Shown here: positions 50,722 through 59,012 of the stretch, piece by piece
Position numbering within the stretch: position 1 is the first letter of the stretch
Layout: each line of letters begins with the position of its first letter
From: Mytilisepta virgata
Lineage: Eukaryota > Mollusca > Bivalvia > Mytilida > Mytilidae
Direction: 5' to 3'
Assembly: GCA_028015205.1 (NCBI GenBank)
Contig: CM051519.1
Location: forward strand, 88,805,539 to 88,869,538
DNA: 64,000 nt
Notes under the pieces: model-generated
Told to the model about the DNA's origin: nothing
What the model saw: the letters and a program-made list of their open reading frames with translations, nothing else
The model's database searches: none
Made by a program: the position numbers and the translations under genes

Positions 50722-51105
50722 TTACATGGTCAGACGACGTCTGATACGTTTCTTAGGTGCAGGTCTTTTTATAACTCTTTCTCCGGGTGGGCCGGCATAC
50801 CTGATGGCTTTATTGAACATGTTTTTGCCTGCCGTTTTCAATCTGGATTTGGCAGCTTGTTTCAAATTCTTTCCTTCAACTGTGTCTTCGTCAATGCGAA
50901 TTCCCGTTTTCAACGCTTGGCGACCCAGTGTTTTGGCTCCTTTTTTCAGTAACGGTATGGCCGCCTTAAACAATCCTCCAAACACGCTTCCCAATCCGTG
51001 TCCTCTTTGAAATCGACTTCCCCCATAGACGGGATAACCTCTTCCGGCTTGATGAAGATAATAGTCTTCGTAAGACTTGGCATCACAACAATGACGTGCT
51101 TTCAT
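50722..51105 (-). CDS. Adenovirus pX/pVI-like small basic protein, left copy
   Basis: 127 residues, intact. The N-terminus has a Cys pair and a glycine/arginine-rich stretch (QAGRGYPVYGGSRFQRGHG). A glycine-rich amphipathic segment follows (GSVFGGLFKAAIPLLKKGAK), and the C-terminus is strongly basic (KRPAPKKRIRRR). Comparable proteins in Polintons and adintoviruses are thought to act like adenovirus core/membrane-lytic peptides. It overlaps the upstream minor-capsid gene by four bases (ATGA). It differs from the right copy at only a handful of residues, and both are open. Confidence 0.75.
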   Translation of the reverse strand: MKARHCCDAKSYEDYYLHQAGRGYPVYGGSRFQRGHGLGSVFGGLFKAAIPLLKKGAKTLGRQALKTGIRIDEDTVEGKNLKQAAKSRLKTAGKNMFNKAIRYAGPPGERVIKRPAPKKRIRRRLTM

Positions 51106-51842
51106 GTTAAAAACTTCTTTTTTCTGCAGTAAAGTGTTACCACCACCTGTCCACGTTCGAATGGTACGATTCCTCCGGTGTCGTCCCTTATATGTATTTC
51201 GATGTCCTGGAATCGGCGTTGTACGAGGGTACAGTATTGAATGGGATCGAACACACGCGTCATCTCCGTCTCTACCCCTACGGGTACTATTCTCAACAGG
51301 GGAACTCGCGAGTCACCCACCATTCTTGGTTCGATCAATGGACAGTACACGTACAACGAACTTAGACCTCTCGTGATGTCGGCGACAAACTCGGCCGTGT
51401 GTTCTCCAGCCGGAAAGATGGCCTATTTGAATCCTAACATGTTCTGTAACAAGGGACTGAGAATCACTTGACTGTTGGGTTTGACTTGAACGAACACTTT
51501 ATGATTCACTTCGTTTAAACCGATGTTGATTTTTTTCTTGAGTTCCGTCCTGCTCTTTTTGGATTCTATGGCTTTACACAGACGTTTTACAGACGAGTAA
51601 TACCCCTCCGGCAATTCGAAATGATGTCGCTGTAATTCCTCGCTTTCTTGAAAATGAACAGCTACCCATCCCTCCTGTTTCTTTACGTTGTACCACGTAT
51701 GCGGATACTGTATCTCTGCCAATCCAATCTCCCACGATCCGTCTAAATCCATCATATGAGGTAATCTCGTCGTGTAGCGAGTCAAGGTGTTGTCCGGATA
51801 ATATTCCATCGAACTATTGCTGGGTAACGTCAGATAAAACAT
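51102..51842 (-). pseudogene. Probable minor capsid (penton-type) protein, left copy, one nonsense codon
   Basis: Starts MFYLTLPSNSSMEYYPDN and includes SWEIGLAEIQYPHTWYNV, a protein conserved next to the major capsid gene in many animal Polintons. A TAG at 51423-51425 replaces a sense codon present on the right; the frame then continues open to 51102. The minor-capsid role is inferred from position and family co-occurrence. The left copy retains about ten residues (after DSRVP) that are missing on the right. Confidence 0.7.
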
Positions 51843-52062
51843 TATGTTTGATTGTCGGATTTGGCAAGAGGTATCCCAAACAGCTGCTCAGTAAAGCCGT
51901 CCACAGATTTCTGTTTTCTGTGCCGAACGTTAAATTGTAAATACTGACGACAATCACTGTATACAAAATCAGAATTTGGCACAGGAATACAATCTCCGGG
52001 CGTGGTAGTTTCTTTCCAAAAGCAACCCAAAACCTTCTGCTATCCGTATCGTGCGGTGCCAT
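51814..52062 (-). CDS. Small Polinton membrane protein, left copy
   Basis: 82 residues from ATG 52062. There are two hydrophobic segments (IVFLCQILILYTVIVVSIY and LWTALLSSCLGYLL) with a short polar loop between them, then a PNP turn and a polar tail. Position and sequence are conserved between arms. The last 29 bases overlap the minor-capsid start in another frame. I recall similar two-helix proteins in other Polintons but no assigned function. Confidence 0.65.
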   Translation of the reverse strand: MAPHDTDSRRFWVAFGKKLPRPEIVFLCQILILYTVIVVSIYNLTFGTENRNLWTALLSSCLGYLLPNPTIKHNVLSDVTQQ

Positions 52063-52075
52063 CAATTCAACTGAT

Positions 52076-52720
52076 TCACTTTGAGTGAACGTCTGGCTTT
52101 TGTAGATCCGAAGAAAATATCCAACTGTTGAATTTGGCAGGATAACCCAACAATTTGACGAGATACTGTAATCTGCCTTTCTTTCTCTTCGCCAAAATTT
52201 TTTTCGATTTTATACACGTCGTCTTTCGTAATGACTTTCTGTAATTCTTCGGCATAAATTAAATGTTCCTTCCAATTCTTCTCCGTGATCGTCTTTCACC
52301 ACGTATACCGGGGGTTTGGTCTCGATGCATCGGACCACGGTAAACAATTCTTCCGTCCAATGAGGTAAATACCCTTTTTTAAAAGTTCTTTTGGCTTTAG
52401 TGAGTCGCACTCGATCTCCAGTTTTGAATTTGCATTTTGGAATCGAGCCACTTCTTCTATACAATCGTTTGGCTACCGAGGTCTGGTTAGCCCATGTCAC
52501 TTCGACCGGTGGTCTACCGATACTTCTATGGAAAGTATGATTGTACGAGATCACCATGCTCCAAAGCATCCAAATACTTCAACGTTTCTCTGTGAGTAAA
52601 ATATTTCCACATTTTCGTTTTTAACGTACGATTTAAACGTTCCACGATACTGGCTTTCGTTTCCTCGTTATGAGTCGTAGAAATGGATATCACGATCTCT
52701 TAAAAATTTCTGGAACACTC
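52076..52720 (-). pseudogene. Polinton integrase, left copy, truncated and frameshifted
   Basis: Homologous to the right-arm integrase from VFQKF through the chromodomain to the stop at 52076-52078. Small indels break the frame near the ETKAS segment, near DMVISYNH, and after EGTF. The middle reads open at 52210-52569. The copy stops at 52720, which is 108 bases short of where the right copy begins, and lacks the second catalytic Asp. Confidence 0.85.
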
Positions 52721-53475
52721 TCAAAGACAAGACGGGTCGGAGTCTAGTGGCAGCTTTTAATGTCATTTTCAAGTCGGGAAGACGTCCGATTCGTTTACAG
52801 ACGGATAAAGGCACGGAATTTACCAACCGAGTGTTCCAGAAATTTTTAAGAGATCGTGACATCCATTTCTTTACGACTCATTACGAGGAAACGAAAGCCA
52901 GTATCGTGGAACGTTTTAATCGTACGTTAAAAACGAAAATGTGGAAATATTTTACTCACAGAGAAACGTTGAAGTATTTGGATGCTTTGGAAGACATGGT
53001 GATCTCGTACAATCATACTTACCATAGAAGTATCGGTAGACCACCGGTCGAAGTGACATGGGCTAACCAGACCTCGGTAGCCAAACGATTGTATAGAAGA
53101 AGTGGCTCGATTCCAAAATGCAAATTCAAAACTGGAGATCGAGTGCGACTCACTAAAGCCAAAAGAACTTTTAAAAAAGGATATTTACCTCATTGGACGG
53201 AAGAATTGTTTACCGTGGTCCGATGCATCGAGACCAAACCCCCGGTATACGTGGTGAAAGACGATCACGGAGAAGAATTGGAAGGAACATTTCATGCCGA
53301 AGAATTACAGAAAGTCATTAAGAAAGACGACGTGTATAAAATCGAAAAAATTTTGGCGAAGAAAAAGAAAGGCAGGAGATTACAGTATCTCGTCAAATGG
53401 TTGGGTTATCCTGCCAAATTCAACAGTTGGATATTTTCTTCGGATCTACAAAAGCGAGACGTTCACTCAAAGTGA
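52720..53475 (+). pseudogene. Polinton integrase C-terminal part with chromodomain, right copy (5' truncated)
   Basis: An open frame of about 250 residues. It enters the retrovirus-type rve core inside the catalytic domain: LKDKTG, then the second catalytic Asp in QTDKGTEF, then the Glu in SIVERFNRTLK about 35 residues later. A DNA-binding region follows, then a chromodomain (VYKIEKIL ... YLVKWLGYP...NSWI). The HHCC zinc finger and the first catalytic Asp are missing because the gene is cut at the fold-back point, so it cannot be a complete integrase. No ATG exists at the real boundary; the 5' end given is the limit of homology. Confidence 0.9.
52721..52828. other. 108-nt loop at the centre of the fold-back
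   Basis: The only part of the element present once near its centre. It encodes the integrase stretch LKDKTG ... QTDKGTEF of the right copy. The join gaacactc|tcaaagac shares up to three bases (ctc), consistent with a microhomology-mediated template switch. Confidence 0.8.
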
Positions 53476-53488
53476 ATCAGTTGAATCG

Positions 53489-53737
53489 ATGGCACTGAAC
53501 GATACGGATAGCATAAGGTTTTGGGTTGCTTTTGGAAAGAAACTACCACGCCCGGAGATTGTATTCCTGTGCCAAATTCTGATTTTTTATACAGTGATTG
53601 TCGTCAGTATTTACAATTTAACGATCGGCACAGAAAACAGTAATCTGTGGACGGCTTTACTGAGCAGCTGTTTGGGATACCTCTTGCCAAATCCGACAAT
53701 CAAACATAATGTTTTATCTGACGTTACCCAGCAATAG
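53489..53737 (+). CDS. Small Polinton membrane protein, right copy
   Basis: 82 residues starting 13 bases after the integrase stop. It has two hydrophobic stretches and LWTALLSSCLGYLLPNP as in the left copy, with few substitutions. It overlaps the minor-capsid start by 29 bases in another frame. Conservation of length and frame in both arms argues that it is a real gene. Function is unknown; a virion or assembly membrane role is possible. Confidence 0.65.
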   Translation: MALNDTDSIRFWVAFGKKLPRPEIVFLCQILIFYTVIVVSIYNLTIGTENSNLWTALLSSCLGYLLPNPTIKHNVLSDVTQQ

Positions 53738-54437
53738 TTCGATGGAATATTATCCGGACAACACCTTGACTCGCTACACGACGAGATTACCTCATATGAT
53801 GGTTTTAGACGGATCGTGGGAGATTGGATTGGCAGAGATACAGTATCCGCATACGTGTTACAACGTAAAGAAACAGGAGGGATGGGTAGCTGTTCATTTT
53901 CAAGAAAGCGAGGAATTACAGCGACATCATTTCGAATTGCCGGAGGGGTATTACTCGTCTGTAAAACGTCTGTGTAAAGCCATAGAATCCAAAAAGAGCA
54001 GCACGGAACTCAAGAAAAAATTCAACATCGGTTTAAACGAAGTGAATCATAAAGTGTTCATTCAAGTCAAACCCAACAGTCAAGTGATTCTCAGTCCCTT
54101 GTTACAGAACATTTTAGGATTCAAACAGGCCATCTTTCCGGCTGGAGAACACACGGCCGAGTTTGTCGCCGACATCACGAGAGGTCTAAGTTCGTTGTAC
54201 GTGTACTGTCCATTGATCGAACCAAGAATGGTGGGTGACTCGCGAGTTCCCATAGAAGGTAGAGACGGAGATATGATGACGCGTGTGTTCGATCCCATTC
54301 AATACTGTACCCTCGTACAACGCCGATTCCAGGACATCGAAATCGATATAAGGGACGACACCGGAGGAATCGTGCGATTCGAACGTGGACGAGTGGTGGT
54401 AACACTTCACTGCAGAAAAAAGAAGTTTTTAACATGA
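53709..54437 (+). CDS. Probable minor capsid (penton-type) protein, right copy, open
   Basis: 242 residues without interruption, starting MFYLTLPSNSSMEYYPDN. Length and location beside pX-like and major capsid genes fit the Polinton minor (penton) capsid protein. Compared with the left arm it has lost about ten residues after DSRVP through a small in-frame deletion. It ends ATGA, overlapping the next gene by four bases. This is the only unbroken copy in the element. Confidence 0.7.
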   Translation: MFYLTLPSNSSMEYYPDNTLTRYTTRLPHMMVLDGSWEIGLAEIQYPHTCYNVKKQEGWVAVHFQESEELQRHHFELPEGYYSSVKRLCKAIESKKSSTELKKKFNIGLNEVNHKVFIQVKPNSQVILSPLLQNILGFKQAIFPAGEHTAEFVADITRGLSSLYVYCPLIEPRMVGDSRVPIEGRDGDMMTRVFDPIQYCTLVQRRFQDIEIDIRDDTGGIVRFERGRVVVTLHCRKKKFLT

Positions 54438-54817
54438 AAGCACGTCATTGTTGTGATGCCAAGTCTTACGAAGACTGGTATCTTCATCAAGCCGGAAGAG
54501 GTTATCCCGTCTATGGAGGAAGTCGATTTCAAAGAGGACACGGATTGGAAAGCGTGTTTGGAGGATTGTTTAACGCGGCCATACCGTTACTGAAAAAAGG
54601 AGCCAAAACACTGGGTCGCCAAGCGTTGAAAACGGGAATTCGCATTGACGAAGACGCAGTTGAAGGAAAGAATTTAAAACAAGCTGCCAAATCCAGATTG
54701 AAAACGGCAGGCAAAAACATGTTCAATAAAGCCATCAGGTATGCCGGCCCACCCGGAGAACGAGTTATAAAAAGACCTGCACCTAAGAAACGTATCAGAC
54801 GTCGTCCGACCAAGTAA
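54434..54817 (+). CDS. Adenovirus pX/pVI-like small basic protein, right copy
   Basis: 127 residues, the same length as the left copy and nearly identical, with the Gly/Arg-rich N-terminus, the amphipathic FGGLFNAAIPLLKKGAK segment and the basic C-terminus KKRIRRRPTK. Being open in both arms while neighbours carry stops may reflect short length or later selection; this cannot be told from two copies. Confidence 0.75.
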   Translation: MKARHCCDAKSYEDWYLHQAGRGYPVYGGSRFQRGHGLESVFGGLFNAAIPLLKKGAKTLGRQALKTGIRIDEDAVEGKNLKQAAKSRLKTAGKNMFNKAIRYAGPPGERVIKRPAPKKRIRRRPTK

Positions 54818-54891
54818 CGGACCACATCGAAAGACGTTTTTGGATAATATCACTCGTACATCCGCACTCGTGTGAATGCATTAAATCGGAA

Positions 54892-56146
54892 TTGGACTTG
54901 TTTGGGGTGCCACCCACCCAGACCAGTGTAGAACACGGATATTGGGAACAGAAAGGTGTGACATCGGCTCTGACGGACCAAGGACCTTACGAATTCGTCG
55001 TAAGCGGGGCCGGAGAAGACTACATCGACTTGGCCAACACGTATCTATTCGTAGAGGCACAGATCGTGAAAGCGGACGGAAGCAATTTGGCCAACGATTC
55101 GGACGTGGGACCCGTGAATCTATGGATGCATTCGTTCTTTAGCGATGTCAGTGTGAGTCTCAACGAGAAATTGGTGTCCCCTCCCACGAGTGTTTACCCG
55201 TATCGGGCTTATATAGAAACTTTGCTCAGCTACGGACCCGGTGCCAAAGAATTTCAATTGACCGGAGTCATGTGGTACAAAGACACATCCGAACACCTAG
55301 AGACACTTAGAACCGCCGACAACGTGGGATTCTCCAGCAGCAAGGCATTGATTGCCGAAAGCAGAAAAGTCCAGATGATGGGAAAACTTCACGTAGACTT
55401 GTTTTGTCAAGATAAATACTTATAAAATCAAGTTGAACTGAAAATCAAACTGAGGAGGAGCAGAGACGTCTTTGCTTTGATGGGACATGCCAATGCTTTC
55501 AAGGTTAAGATTAGAAATTAAGGTCTATTCGTCAGAAAGGTGCAGTTGAGCCCAGCCATTCGCATGGCCCACATCAAGGCTTTGGAAAAAACGAGCAGCA
55601 AATACCCCATACGACGAGTGGAAGTCAAAGTGGACACTGTACCTAGAGGAAACACGAATTACGCCCAAGACAATGTTCCTGGGACAGATGCCCAAGCGAA
55701 TGGTCATAGGATGTGTAGAAAGCGATGCTTTGAACGGAAACATCACGAAAAACCCGTTTAACTTTAAACACTTCAAGATAAACTTTGTCGCGCTCAACGT
55801 GGACGGAAAACAGATACCCAGCAAACCATTGCAGCCGGATTTCAGCGGGGAAGGCTACATTCGAAGTTACATTGGACTCTATACCAGCACCGGAAAGATG
55901 TTTCAAGACGAAGGAAATGCCATTTCCAGAGAAGACTTCTCTAAAGGCTACACATTGTTTGGCTTAGACTTGACTCCCGATAAGTCTGAAGTGGGTACCT
56001 TTCAACTCATAAAACAAGGCAACTTACGTTTAGAAATTCATTTTGCCGAAGCACTTCCTGCTGCCATCAACGTGGTTTTGTATGCAGAGTTCGACAACGT
56101 CATCGAAATAGACAGATATAGTGTCCTGTTTGATTACAGTGCCTGA
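54892..56146 (+). pseudogene. Polinton major capsid protein, right copy, multiply broken
   Basis: Aligns with the left capsid copy throughout. In-frame stops lie at 55423-55425 (after KYL) and 55519-55521, and a 2-base deletion near 55672 shifts frame, after which 55673-56146 is open to the TGA that overlaps the protease ATG. A 3-base insertion lies near 55637. The start shown is a frame limit: the bases before it (about 54841) share with the left arm the same absence of an ATG and the same early shift, so that damage or non-canonical start predates the duplication. Confidence 0.85.
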
Positions 56147-56598
56147 TGAACACTTTAGAGATCGAAGGCGTCTTAAACGATCATCCTGGGACCAGATCGG
56201 TGTTTAAAGGAGTCTACGCCAGAAATAGATTACCCAGACACATGAACGTGACTTCGGCCTTGGTGGGGAACACGAATACTGATAGTCGAGAGGGAAAACA
56301 TTGGATAGCTATATACATCGATGCCAATTTCATGGGAGAATACTACGATCCTACCGGCATACCACCTCACTCGATGGCTTACCTAAACTTCATAAATCGA
56401 CATTGTCGAATGTGGAGATACAACACCGTCAGGGAACAAGAAGAAGGTTCAACGGTGTGCGGCCAGCACTGCATTTTTTATCTGATACATCGGAGTATGG
56501 GACATGTCATGACGGATATCACTAGACTATTGACGGATCCAAAAGAGGCCACGGACACTGTGAATAGATTCGTGTTACGACTCGTTAAAAAAATTTAA
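56146..56598 (+). CDS. Adenain-like cysteine protease, right copy, complete
   Basis: 150 residues, open. His in GKHWIAIYI, Asp in EYYDPTG, Gln in REQEEG seven residues before the Cys of STVCGQHCIFYL, then an intact helix (LIHRSMGH) that the left copy lacks. The His/acidic/Gln/Cys order and the Gln-to-Cys spacing match the adenovirus protease family. It is coupled to the capsid gene by a 1-base overlap (TGATG). It is followed by an A-rich tract and then the accessory gene's own promoter. Confidence 0.85.
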   Translation: MNTLEIEGVLNDHPGTRSVFKGVYARNRLPRHMNVTSALVGNTNTDSREGKHWIAIYIDANFMGEYYDPTGIPPHSMAYLNFINRHCRMWRYNTVREQEEGSTVCGQHCIFYLIHRSMGHVMTDITRLLTDPKEATDTVNRFVLRLVKKI

Positions 56599-56639
56599 AA
56601 AAAGAAAAAAGAAACTAAAAAAGGAAATAAAAATGAAAA

Positions 56640-56900
56640 AGAGGGGGTAATGCAGCCTATCTTATGATAGCCAGTCACAAGCCTGGATAAATGCAGAGTG
56701 ACCCACTGTGTGCTCTCTCACAGAGTGGAGCTCCCGACACGTCGCAACATGAACCGTGGGCGCCGCCATGTTTCATGACGTCATGCAGACATGTTGCAAC
56801 ACGAGCTCTCTTGGATCTCTGATTGGTGGAAACCTTGGGTGCTTTCTATCACGTCCGCGTTCTGCAATATATACAGTGCAGAACCTCTCACTTCGTCTTA
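56640..56900 (+). promoter_or_regulatory. Promoter of the right CARD gene
   Basis: YY1-like gccgccatgttt (about 56763-56774), CRE tgacgtca (56776-56783), inverted CCAAT attgg (56822-56826) and TATA aatatatac (56866-56874), then the ATG at 56919. Upstream lies a segment also conserved on the left (tgatagccagtcacaagcctg). Conservation in both arms despite coding decay supports a genuine core promoter. Confidence 0.65.
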
Positions 56901-56918
56901 TTCCTTTGAACGGTAAAG

Positions 56919-57592
56919 ATGCAACCACAGCACAGACAAGCCTTGCTCAAGAATTACGTTCTTTTGGCGAACGAAACCCTGGTAGACGAAGTAGTCGATG
57001 TATTGGTACAACGAGGCATAGTGGACGAGGACCAAAGAGAATTTATTTCTCATCAATCAACCAGGAAGATGCGTACCCGTGCTTTACTGTAATTACTACG
57101 CAGAAGAGGTCTCGATGCATTTAACGGTTTTTGTCACGCCTTGATGGTGAATAGGAGGGACGACCTGCTGGAGTCTTGACCGATCCTGACAAAGAGGACA
57201 TGGAAATTTGTTTCCCGGAAGAGTCCAGCTTTCATCTAGGAGGCAACTTACACCTGAAGGTTGAAAAGGAGGGAATCAACTTGACTGACGGGAGGATGGA
57301 AGTGTATTTCCCTCTGTTTCACTGGATACAACTCCAATATACCTTGGACGATATCGACGAGGCCGTTCATTACTTGGAACACAACAGATACGCGTCCCTA
57401 CACAAACACCTCCGGGGAAACGTGTACGTCACGGCACAGAGTCCGGAATTAAAGTTAGACGTTCGCCATTACTTTCTATCGCCTATGGACTAGCAGCTAC
57501 ACCCGACAGACCAAGGAGTGAGTTTGGATTTTCAACAGTACGAAAAATTAAAGGATGTGGACAAAGTCATCCTAGAACTCGTTCCTGAGTAG
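56919..57592 (+). pseudogene. CARD-PC4-like accessory gene, right copy (broken but longer)
   Basis: Starts MQPQHRQALLKNYVLLANET. The CARD carries one nonsense codon (TAA after RTRALL, about 57091) and a 1-base deletion near 57169. The frame then continues TDPDKED through a first PC4-like segment (FHLGGNLHLKVEKEG ... IQLQYTLDDIDEAVHYL) and a second one (GNVYVTAQSPELKLDVRHYF ... GVSLDFQQYEKL), broken by a TAG at 57491-57493, ending TAG 57590-57592. The pattern of curved beta strands followed by a G-(I/V)-S-L helix start resembles the PC4/p15 (SUB1) single-strand-DNA-binding fold, here apparently in tandem. The left arm lost the second repeat by deletion. PC4 assignment is by pattern only. Confidence 0.6.
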
Positions 57593-57716
57593 AAGAAAAC
57601 CTTACCTTGTTCAGTAACCCACCAGAACGTGAAAAGCGCCATGTTTTGCAGTGAATGTCAACCAAATAGACCAGACTTATAACCAAAAAGAAAAATAATG
57701 GTATAAAAAAAAAAAG
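57357..57716. other. 360-bp segment absent from the left arm
   Basis: On the left, acgatatcg is joined directly to ttaatgcagcctgcatt; here 360 bp lie between those sequences. It contains the second PC4-like unit and the 3' end of the accessory gene. Confidence 0.85.
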
Positions 57717-57879
57717 TTAATGCAGCCTGCATTTGAAGCAATCATAATGGTTTGCTTCGAATGTTGACAGTTGACAGCCTTGTTTAAATGCAGATCAGCT
57801 TTTTCTTCTTTCCCCTTGTATTGTTGGAGGGGAAAAATCCTGGAAAATTACCCCCCCTGTATTAATGGAGGAGAAAAAT

Positions 57880-58361
57880 CCTGGAAAGTTATCTCCCCAT
57901 TGCACTGAAGTTTTGAATTATCTCCCCTTGGAGGAGCTCCCTTTGGACTTCCGTCAATGGATAAAACCCATCACTTTCGGTCACACATGCGCCTGACTTC
58001 CATATACTTCCGGTTCCGCCTGAACATGCGCAGACGATACGTCCCGGTCCCGGCACGTGACTTGCGTCACTCTCGTAAACAAAATATGAAAAAATGGCGC
58101 GAAAATCCACTACTTCCTGTTGCGCATGCGCGCAAATCACTTCCGTTACTTCCCGTTCCGCCTACACATGCGCAGACCACACATCCGGGTCCCGGCACGT
58201 AACTTGCGTCACTTCCGTAAACAAATCGCGAGAAAATCCACTACTTCCGGTTGCACTTCCGGGTACTTCCGGTTCCGGTCACGTGACTTCCGGGTCCGGT
58301 GACGTCACTTCCGGATCCACCACCACCACAAACGCGACTATAACTGTGCCCATATACTAGT
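57880..58361. repeat. Right terminal inverted repeat with duplicated motif block
   Basis: The reverse complement begins actagtatatgggcacagtt, one base different from the left end over that span. It contains E2F-like ggcgcgaaaa (58096-58105), NRF1-like tgcgcatgcgcg (58121-58132), E-boxes cacgtg (58054-58059, 58280-58285), CRE (58300-58307) and many cttccgg ETS-like sites. A ~130-bp block (acatgcgcagac ... cttgcgtcac) occurs twice here but once on the left, which accounts for much of the length difference. Confidence 0.8.
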
Positions 58362-58367
58362 GTCAGT
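58362..58367. repeat. 6-bp target-site duplication of the Polinton, right
   Basis: GTCAGT, identical to 47711-47716. Confidence 0.85.
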
Positions 58368-58749
58368 ACTTAAGATTATAGATGCCTTGCACATGCAAAC
58401 TGCACTATGTCTTCCATGGTTCTAAATTTTTTGTACACGATTAGTATTTCCAGACAATTTTAAGACTACATTAATCCAGATCCTGTAGAATAGACATGAA
58501 TGTCAAAGTACTAAGATGATGACAGCAATATAAAAAAGTATGAATGTAAGGTAAGCGTCAATGGAACAAGATTGCACAGGACATCAAATTCAGTACGGTC
58601 AGGGATCATCACATGGTCTTCAACAGGAAGCAAAGTCCACGCTAATATACAAACACCAATGCTAATGTAAATGGATATATGCAAGAATGAGAACCTCTGA
58701 AATTTTAGATAGTATCAATATTTTTCATATATAAGGATTCATTTATAAA

Positions 58750-59012
58750 ACAGGTATGAAAAGATCTGACAATGTAGGTTTTGAGAAAAAATTGGGAAAT
58801 TTTACCAATCAGAATAAAGAATTGCCCAGGGAGGTCGTTGTTCGTCCGATCGGGAATAATATGAGAAAGTTTTATAGTGACACCCTTCCATACATGCATT
58901 ATTCTTGCGGAGTTTTGTTAAAATTGGGCTAGTGTTTTCAGGAGATACCGAATTGTGTAACGACGGATGACTGACGCAAAGTGATTGCTATAACTCACAT
59001 GGCCCTTTAATA
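58750..59012. mobile_element. 3' fragment of the GGTGAGCT repeat family
   Basis: Contains accaatcagaataaagaattgc, a degenerate gggctagtgttttcaggag and cgacggatgactgacgcaaagtgattgc, the usual right-end order, ending aactcacatggcc. The 5' part is missing. Confidence 0.6.

Larger units (their letters stand above)
47717..58361. mobile_element. Fold-back (palindromic) Polinton/Maverick, adintovirus-like
   Basis: 10,645 bp bounded by GTCAGT on both sides. Left arm 47717-52720 and right arm 52829-58361 are inverted, largely alignable copies of one half-element, separated by a 108-nt loop belonging to the right copy. Gene content per arm: integrase C-terminal part with chromodomain, membrane protein, probable minor capsid, pX-like protein, major capsid, adenain-like protease, CARD gene. 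Left-arm genes run on the minus strand and right-arm genes on the plus strand, all pointing outward. Protein-primed polymerase B and the FtsK/HerA ATPase are absent. GC content is visibly higher than in the flanks. Lesions differ between arms, so the duplication predates much of the decay. As it stands it is a non-autonomous, largely decayed element. Confidence 0.92.

Noticed and set aside
49525..51471. Plus-strand frames of 80-147 codons in the left Polinton arm
   Set aside because: Antisense shadows of the capsid, pX-like and minor-capsid genes; the mirrored shadows appear in the right arm.
47717..58361. Two independent Polintons inserted head to head
   Set aside because: Only one pair of matching 6-bp duplications is found, at the outer ends; no terminal repeat exists at the centre, and the arms meet inside the integrase gene.
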